Assembly: GCA_037447655.1 (NCBI GenBank)
Contig: JBBHKE010002899.1
Span: 1-64,000 of the forward strand
DNA length: 64,000 bases
Direction: 5' to 3'
From: Zygnema cylindricum
Lineage: Eukaryota > Streptophyta > Zygnematophyceae > Zygnematales > Zygnemataceae
Part shown: positions 35,268-64,000 of the stretch, piece after piece
Position numbering within the stretch: the stretch's first letter is position 1
Layout: each line of letters starts with the position of its first letter
Program-made: the position numbers and the translations under genes
Notes under the pieces: generated by a model
The model's database searches: none
The model's input: the letters and a program-made list of their open reading frames with translations, nothing else
Told to the model about the DNA's origin: nothing

Positions 35268-37384
35268 TACACCGCGAATCGTTATTAGTGTCAAAGTTTA
35301 AATAGTGTTGAAGAATATTTACCGTAATTGATGCTAATTAAGAATTTGATTTAAAAAAAAAAAAAGGTGTATTCTAAGGAAAAAACCTACACTAGCCTAC
35401 CTATAAAAAAGTTAAGGTCCACAGCCACGGAGATCGTGGATGTGAACCGGGTCCCTTGGTGGAAGGTTGGGAAGACCCCGCCTGTCATCAGCTAGTGTGC
35501 TACGACAAAGGAGAGCCGCCCCTTACGCCCGCTGAAGTGCAATTGAGACACGTTGACGATAGAACGAAACCAAAAGACAAGGTGGAGGACACCCCAAACC
35601 TCGAGATTTAAACGTTTGTTGCGCACACAGACGAAGAAAGTCATCGAAAGACTTGTCCAAAGATCAAAAAATCCCCACTGCAAAAGGAACAAACTGGTCT
35701 AACGGGTTGTGGTGAGCGTAGTCTCTTTCTTTTGAAGCCGCTCCGTCCCGAGCCGGCACACTTTTATGCGAAGCCGCGAGAGATCAAATTTGTGACCCAG
35801 TCGGATCCGTGAGGACCATATCGCCAAGCGTCCTCCCAGTACCATGAATAAAAACTAAGTGAACCCGAGGGCTCATACCACCCTTGTATTGGGGCCGAGG
35901 TGGAAGAATTTGAGAAACCTCACGTTTGATAGTGTAGCCCGCCTCGGCGCCAATGGCAACAATGGCATCTCACACTAAATCATGTGTAACAGTCCGTTCC
36001 CCCCCATGCGAGCAACCAAGCAAATGGATTCCTTCAGCATAAATGGTTTGGTTGCAAACGCACCGAGGCCCCCCTAAAAGCGGAGGGTGAGGCAAACCCT
36101 ACCGCAAGCGTAGAGCAAAAGTGAGTTGGTCTAGTGATAGACGAAGTTTCGAAAAGGTTGGAGTCGCTTGTAGCCACGCACTAGCTCCAAGCCCCGGACA
36201 CGAACGTAAATGAGCACGCGCTTGAGCAGAAGGTAGCGCCTCCAAGAGGTTTGCAAAATTAGCAGTGACCACTTGCTCAAATATGCGTTGTTGAAGTTAG
36301 AAGTTAGTGTCGGCCATGAGGGATTGAAAAGGTGGAACTTGGTTTTGAGCGTCTGGAGGTATTAGCGCACGAGCTGAAAAGAGAGCTTGTTGAAATGGAA
36401 ATAGCCCGTCTTCCACTTTAGAGACAACTTGCGCCAGAATGGGGACATCATCCACAATGAAACGAGAAGTGATGGCAGGAACCACCAAGGCCCAACTACC
36501 CAGATATCCTGCTGGCGCAACTTTGGCCACGGAAATCAAACCTAACTCGCCGTTGAAAATTGGGAGGCTGGCGTGTTGACGAGCAAGTGCCCCCCCCGGA
36601 TGATCAAAAATACCATGACCAACGAGGTGGTGAAGTACACCCAAAAGATTGTCATCAAAATCTTTAAGGGAAGACAAAAATGAAGTTGTGGGTGGTATAG
36701 TCCGTGCAAGATAAAGAGGGCGCTAAGCAAAAAAACGGATTAAGATCGAAAAAGCCACCTGTGTGTCCGGCAGCTTAAGGAGGTCGTCGCTATGAGAAAG
36801 GTCTTTTAACAACGTATCTTGAATTACTTGGTTGGTGAAAGGAGCACCAATAGGGCAACCTAAGGCCTTTATACCCTCATCTTGGGATGCAAGACGAAAA
36901 CCATTGGGTAGCGGGCAATCCGACGACAAACCTCGTGGGCACCAAGCCACACACTTAGATGGTTTGACTGAGAGCTCGATTCGATGAAGTTGGTCCGCAA
37001 AATGAGAGAAAGCAAAAAAAAACTTGATCGCGCAGACCCACAATATGCGTGTTATCCGCAATTGAAGGGAATAAACAACATGGGAAGGCTGTAGCTGATG
37101 CTCGTTATGCTTGAAGATGGGCCAAAGAAAAATATGGCAAGATCTCTGTAATGTTGTTTTTCGAATAAAAACAAAATAGGCGGTAAAAATTGGTACGGAG
37201 AGTCATGGATTTCTGTAAACTACGCTACACCGCGAATCGTAATTACAGTTATGAACCGCATTGAGCGGGGTACCTCAAATAACGTGCAAAAACATTTAGC
37301 GTACTTTATTCTATTTGAGAATTTGCCCCAAAAAAAGGGGTACCCCAATTAGCGTCATGTACGCTAATAGCGATTCGCGGTGTA
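35268..37384. mobile_element. Family A element carrying a LINE insertion
   Basis: Left end TACACCGCGAATCGTTATTA; right end CTAATAGCGATTCGCGGTGT(A). A second left-type end (TACACCGCGAATCGTAATTA) at 37226 makes a short 159-bp member, 37226-37384, or a nested copy. The non-LTR remnant fills about 35377-37130. The TA at the insertion point and the restored E2 arm support TA target use. Confidence 0.6.
35377..37130 (-). pseudogene. Non-LTR retrotransposon remnant, copy 2 (RT end + C-terminal domain)
   Basis: On the minus strand, 36723-37061 encodes the end of a reverse transcriptase of LINE type (LSVKPSKCVAWCPRG, then EGIKALGCPIGAPF). 36297-36677 encodes the following linker, and the part to 35377 repeats the zinc-knuckle and FVPFAV domain of copy 1. 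Stops break the frame, and the catalytic FADD part is absent. Product inactive. The 3' end lacks a clear poly-A tail. Confidence 0.8.
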
Positions 37385-37734
37385 CCTGCGCGCAGCCATT
37401 ATATTTATATGTGGCTGCCGCAGTTTTGTTACAGTAAATCTGTGCCGGCCGTGTTAATTGTTTTTTTTTTTGACGGTCGACGTTCGCAAGCGCGACACTT
37501 TTTTAACCGCCGTTACAGTATTCCGCCAGTCAAAGTTGTTCGACGGATTGACCGTCAAATCTTACCTCGAAGGTACGTAGATTGTACGAAACTGTACTTC
37601 AAATGTACAGTTTCTGACAACTACCTGCGCGCAGCAAAAATCGTCTCTGCGATTAGCAATTCCCTTAGTTTATAACCGACTACGTATACTTATATCGTAC
37701 TTTTGTTCTACTGTTGAACTGTGAAAAAGTACAG

Positions 37735-39247
37735 AATATTATAGTAATTTACGAAGTAAAGGGCGCTATTTTCGCCTTTTTTGTATTTGCTATTTACTGT
37801 TTAGCCTATTTTAGTGTTTTAGCTCCTTTGTCCATTATGTACGTGATCGTATACGTTTATGTCTGATACGGACGCAGAAAGTACGAGGTGTAAATCTCAA
37901 AACCGAACAATAGAAGTTGTCGGTGTTGGTACTCAGCTTTAAGGGTCTATGTCGCAAAAAGACAAAACGTCAAGATAAGCGCTTTTTGTTGGTATGGACG
38001 GTGGGCGGTGTTACACAATCCAGCCGCTAAACCCTGGTATACATGACAGCTTAATATGGAATGCCACGTGTAAATTGTACGCATAGAATTCAGTAAGGGC
38101 ATGCCACGTCTTGCATAATATTGCTATACACTGACAAAAAGTTCATCTTCTCTTGACTTTTTGTCTTTTTACGCGCCACACCATAAAGCAGCGTACGTAC
38201 GCCGACAGTTTTCCATTGTTCGATTTAAAAAAATTAAACTTGTACTTAAACGTACGGATCACAGAACCAGAAAGAAGCATTTCTATGGTTAGGTACATTG
38301 GGATACAAATGGGCGAAATTAGCAAAAAAAAAAGGCGAAAATTGCTCCCACCGCCAAATATTGCAATACATAACAATGCATCAAAATAAAATATATTAAT
38401 TTACATTGCAGTACAATTTGTGTACTGTATTGTTCTACAATTAGATTATTGTACTGTATTCTAAAAACAATACGATTTTTCCGTAAGATGTGCAACTCTG
38501 CATTTTATTTCTCGTCGAAACCCTAAAAAATAGTACGAAATCACAAACAAAGTCCAAACATCCCGTTTTAGTACAGTGCGGTACTGTAGTTATGGACTTC
38601 CGGCGATCGCGTCCGTATGTATGATGACTTGATCAGGATCTTTGCGTGTACAATTCGGTTTCCATTCCAAAGTTATTAGTACGAAGTTGGCAGTACTTCT
38701 AAATACGTTCACACTTGTGATAATTTTTGGCTTCTTGCTGACTATGAAAGTTGTCCTCACATTTGAATTGACGAGAAATATAAAATGAATACCTCTCTAA
38801 CGTCAGTCATGGTTCTTTCGTAATTATCCAGTTGGGGTCGAGTATACTGAGTTCATATTCGAACACGGGTATAGCAAAGCAAGCCCTTTGTTGCCATTTC
38901 CTCGGCTTCACACGCTACTGACGATCGGAGTTAGAAGGAGTACACCGGAAATGTCGGTCCCATCTTTTTCAAAACAATCCTCACTGCCTCCGAGTACGAA
39001 TTCCACAATTTGCTGAGTACGGATTCTGCAATTTGAGGAATTCACAGCAGCGCCACGCTGTCCATGGCTGCCTTCCTCTCGGTAGCCATGGCCTCCAGGG
39101 CGTCTCAACTTCTGAACCCTAAATGAACAAAACCTGTTTTCAACGTCCTTTCAAACCTAAACTTGTGCTGCCAGTTTTGTTAAGCATTGTTTAAGCAATA
39201 AGGATTCCGCTCTTAACCCTAATTTGCTGTTTTCCTCTAAACTGGTG
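37735..39247. other. Upstream region of KDM5 gene
   Basis: A fragment of the C-flank repeat (37738-37800) is followed by unique sequence with scattered GTAC words and no gene. The last ~450 bases before the start codon lose the repeat character and probably hold the promoter and 5' leader. I could not identify a TATA box with confidence. Confidence 0.4.
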
Positions 39248-61567
<22,320 letters not shown>

Positions 61568-62741
61568 GTGAGTAAAAAATCCCCTTCTTTTAGGAAATTC
61601 CACTTCCCTCTTTTCTAACACTTAATTTTACACAAAAGCCCTATATCCGTTTTTGTCAGCGGTCATTTTATGTACAGCCTTTTAGAGCTTATCCTTGAAG
61701 ATTTAATATAACCAAAAGAATTAAGAAACTAACTAAATTTGTGGAAGGATTGTGGAGACAGTTGTCTCATTGTTCCAGAACAAGACTTAGAGAGAGGGGT
61801 CCTTTTTATTACATTTAACAGTTGTAAGCTACAGCTCTACTTTTTATTTGCCCTCGCTCTCACCCCTTTCCTGTGTGAGAAGCTCTTGTCTCTTCTCCTA
61901 TCCCCTCTTCTTTTTTAACTTCCATCAGCTCCTCTCTCCTGTATATTTATCATATTCTTTCGTCTTTACAGCTCATTTTCTGTCTTCAATTTTATGTCCT
62001 CTCTCTCTCCTTCCCTGTTCACGCCTCTTTCTCTTTTATCCTCTGTCGTCTTCTTTCGCTCCTTTCTCCCCTCATCGCCACACCTGCATTTGACTCTTTG
62101 CTCTTCCACTCTCAGCTTCTCTTTTATTTTGCTTTTTTTGGTGAGGAAGAGGGAGAGAGGAGTGATAGAAATACAAAGAGGAGGGGAGAGAAAAGAGGAA
62201 AGGAGGCCTATAGTAGAAAGAAAGTAAAAGGAGAGAGAGAAGAACTAAGAATGAATGCATAGGAGAGAAGTCTGTTCTGCTTTCCTTTCTCTCCTCCCTT
62301 TTCACTCTCCTATTTTGTGTACGTTTCTTTTTTTCAAGAGAAGGGAGGATAGGAGAAAGTAGAAAGAAGGAGAGAAAAAAGGAGAAGAGAGAAGGAGCCA
62401 GAAGGAGAGGATAAAGGAGAGAGACCGATAGAAGAGAGAGAATAAGACCAAAAAAGGCCCTTGATAAAAGGCCTTTTCATTTGGTCTCAGAAAAGTACCA
62501 GTTGACCAGCCCGTAATTAGTAAATAGCCCGGTTCAGTTTGGTTTCGTTTGACTTCGTTTTAGTCCGGAACGAACTAAACAGGTTAAACCCCGGTTTGGA
62601 AATTCTGAACCAAACCAAGCTATTAGATTTTGCTGAACCGCACAGCTCAAAACTGTTAAACCGTTAATTGTCTCCCAATTTAAAAAAATACGCAAAATAT
62701 GCCAGGAAACCCTAAAAGTTACGTTGTCAAAAACGTAATAC
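61568..62741. other. KDM5 downstream intron or flank: low complexity
   Basis: Pyrimidine-rich 61850-62110 and purine-rich 62140-62440 could pair. From about 62525 there are GGTTCAGTTTGG-type words like those at 23870-24070, marking another element into which the miniature LTR element has inserted. No exon recognised. Confidence 0.45.
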
Positions 62742-62987
62742 TGTTGGAGAACTGTCCACTTTGGACTCCACACGTGTGTATCGCGCTCTAAGCTGGTTCG
62801 CCAGTGCGCCGCTAATCGCCGTATAAATTCGGTATTAGGCGCTTGCGTACACATCGGCCGCGTAGCTCAGTTGGTAGAGCTAGTGTACGGTTCACGCAGG
62901 TCCCGGGTTCGAACTCCGGCTTGGCCATTTTCCAAAGTTAACACTTTGGCGCCCTTGCGATTAGTTGAATATCGCCTATTTCTAACA
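62742..62987 (+). repeat. 5' LTR of the miniature element
   Basis: 246 bp, TG...CA ends with TGTTGGA / TCTAACA inverted tips. Contains a TATA-like word, the tRNA-like unit at 62856-62927, and TTTT directly after it. Confidence 0.92.
62856..62927 (+). tRNA. tRNA-like unit in 5' LTR
   Basis: 72 nt, cloverleaf-capable. Compared with the 3' LTR copy it has C for G at acceptor position 6, which breaks one pair, G for A in the anticodon stem and T for C in the T stem (a wobble). The loop ACGGTTC lacks U33 and the usual purine at 37, so it is unlikely to decode. A and B boxes and a T run suggest it could still be read by RNA polymerase III. Confidence 0.65.
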
Positions 62988-63048
62988 TGGTATCAAAGCC
63001 AGGGGGCGATGGCAAGCCACACGAGATGGAGTACATCATGAGGGGGCG
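62988..63048 (+). other. Primer-binding site and polypurine tract of the miniature element
   Basis: TGGTATCAAAGCCAGG directly follows the 5' LTR; CATGAGGGGGCG directly precedes the 3' LTR. The 61-bp length is the same in the intronic copy at 53478-53538, where the site reads TGGTATCAGAGCCA. Confidence 0.85.
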
Positions 63049-63294
63049 TGTTGGAGAACTGTCCACTTTGGACTTCACACGTGTGTATCGCGCTGTAAGC
63101 TGGTTCGCCAGTGCGCCGCTAATCGCCGTATAAATTCGGTATTAGGCGCTTGCGTGCACATCGGCCGGGTAGCTCAGTTGGTAGAGCTAGTGTACGGTTC
63201 ACACAGGTCCCGGGTTCGAACCCCGGCTTGGCCATTTTCCAAAGTTAACACTTTGGCGCCCTTGCGATTAGTTGAATATCGCCGATTTCTAACA
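63049..63294 (+). repeat. 3' LTR of the miniature element
   Basis: 246 bp, same structure as the 5' LTR. The tRNA-like unit is at 63163-63234. Confidence 0.92.
63163..63234 (+). tRNA. tRNA-like unit in 3' LTR
   Basis: The best-formed of the three copies. 7-bp acceptor with two G-U pairs, D stem GCTC/GAGC, anticodon stem with four pairs (GTGT/ACAC) round the loop ACGGTTC, T arm CCGGG-TTCGAAC-CCCGG, discriminator A, no encoded CCA, then TTTT. A box TAGCTCAGTTGG, B box GGTTCGAACC. The loop is not a normal anticodon loop. Confidence 0.7.
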
Positions 63295-63399
63295 AATATT
63301 TTGTACATCAATCGTACATTAATACTGCTATTTTGCTGTACTTTTATTCACACGTACTTTTGTACTTTTGTACTTTCAGGTACCTTACTACTGTAAGTT

Positions 63400-63860
63400 T
63401 GTAATCGGTTCAAAATAGGTTCGGCTTGAGGGCTGAACCAAACTGTTTTTCAAATCGCCGGAACCAAACCAGACCGTTATAAACCTGAAAGCAAAGTTAA
63501 CGAACCTAACTGAGAAAACACCGGTTTAGTTTGATTCAGTTGGTTCACCACAAACCGGGTCGAGTGCTACCCGTAGTTCTGAGAGTGTGGAAAACAGGAC
63601 ATGATACGTTTTAATTGGATACAAAGTTGAATACTTTTTTTTTTTTAAGAATTTGGATTACTAACGTAAAATGTGTCCTCACTCTCCACACCTAGAGCTA
63701 TGAAGCAGTCGAGGGATGTTTCAGTGATGTACCTGAGCAGGATTTGCCGATAATTGATATGTACTTTTTTCAATGGTCTCGACAACCAATATCTCGAGCT
63801 GATAGCTATTGTCGCCGATTATCGACACCAATATCGTGATATTGTTGGTATCTGTACATT
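63400..63860. repeat. GGTTCGG-type element right part, then B-like sequence
   Basis: 63400-63560 has GGTTCAAAATAGGTTCGGC and further AACC/GGTT words in both orientations. 63770-63880 has ACCAATATC/GATATTG words and GTATCTGTACATTCAT, like the interior of family B. A possible small KDM5 exon at 63696-63728 (after CACACCTAG, encoding SYEAVEGCFSD) lies between them and is very uncertain. Confidence 0.35.
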
Positions 63861-64000
63861 CATTTTCATACTATTCAAACATATTTTTTCTCCATAAGCC
63901 CTTGCGGTATGATACATTGTACCGTACCATATTGAATTACCATGTGACAATTTGCTTGTACGAAATGTTAGACATTATACCTTGATTTTTATTTTCCAAA

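Larger units (their letters stand above)
33344..37667. mobile_element. Long-arm inverted-repeat element E2 with nested insertions
   Basis: The left arm 33344-33674 (GGAATTGCTAATCGC onward) pairs with a right arm split in two: 35231-35267 and 37385-37667. The split is filled by a family A element (35268-37384) that contains the LINE remnant. Joining 35267 to 37385 restores the complement of the unbroken left arm (GCGCAGGTAGTTTATCAC), which proves that insertion. MITEs D1 (33675-34394) and C3 (34565-35231) lie between the arms at TTA/TAA sites. Without insertions the element would be about 0.8 kb. Its arms match those of E1 (146-5236). Confidence 0.75.
62742..63294 (+). mobile_element. Complete miniature LTR retrotransposon (TRIM) with tRNA-like unit in each LTR
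   Basis: Two LTRs of 246 bp each (62742-62987 and 63049-63294) begin TGTTGGAGAA and end TTTCTAACA; I count seven differences between them (about 97% identity). The 61-bp internal part starts TGGTATCAAAGCCAGG, which fits the plant initiator-Met tRNA primer site (TGGTATCAGAGC) with one change, and ends with a polypurine tract GAGGGGGCG. The flanking 5-mers are AATAC and AATAT, a target duplication with one mismatch. There is no coding capacity, so any movement would need another element's proteins. Each LTR carries a TATA-like word (GTATAAATTC) about 28 bases before the tRNA-like unit. Confidence 0.92.

Noticed and set aside
39224-39247. Upstream TTG as KDM5 start
   Set aside because: The first in-frame ATG at 39248 gives a normal start just before the JmjN domain; a non-ATG start is not needed.

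Overview
This is a nuclear window from a large, repeat-rich eukaryotic genome. It carries two multi-exon genes on the + strand with GT-AG introns, separated by long tracts of nested transposons. The KDM5-type protein has the JmjN-ARID-PHD-JmjC-C5HC2-PLU1-PHD order and the sequence style of plant JMJ17. A Ty1/copia element and a miniature LTR element with a plant-type initiator-Met primer site are also present. I infer a streptophyte (a charophyte alga or early land plant); the species cannot be fixed from sequence alone.

Layout. 1-7.3 kb: nested miniature transposons, including a ~5.1 kb element with ~330 bp inverted arms. 7.6-17.9 kb: gene 1, a membrane protein of unknown family, reconstructed as ten phase-compatible exons. 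18-23.4 kb: a 1.25 kb terminal-inverted-repeat element, then low-complexity AT and GA/CT DNA with at most a doubtful minus-strand exon. 23.8-38.8 kb: a transposon graveyard holding a broken copia element, two copies of a broken non-LTR retrotransposon, PIF/Harbinger-like, hAT-like and TA-flanked MITEs, a second long-arm element and a 10-base assembly gap. 39.25-61.57 kb: gene 2, the KDM5 H3K4 demethylase, reconstructed as 27 exons (1738 codons) and probably running past the window or into a last doubtful exon near 63.7 kb. 62.7-63.3 kb: a complete 553 bp miniature LTR retrotransposon.

Two things stand out. First, the miniature LTR element carries a 72-nt tRNA-like gene (A box, B box and a T4 stop) inside each 246 bp LTR. 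It looks like a tRNA counterpart of the plant Cassandra elements, which carry 5S RNA in their LTRs. A rearranged copy lies in a KDM5 intron. Second, both genes show repeated short tandem duplications that span an exon-intron junction, leaving decayed decoy splice sites or exons beside the real one in five places.

Exon limits were read by hand from splice signals, reading-phase continuity and family similarity. They are a model, not a transcript-supported annotation.
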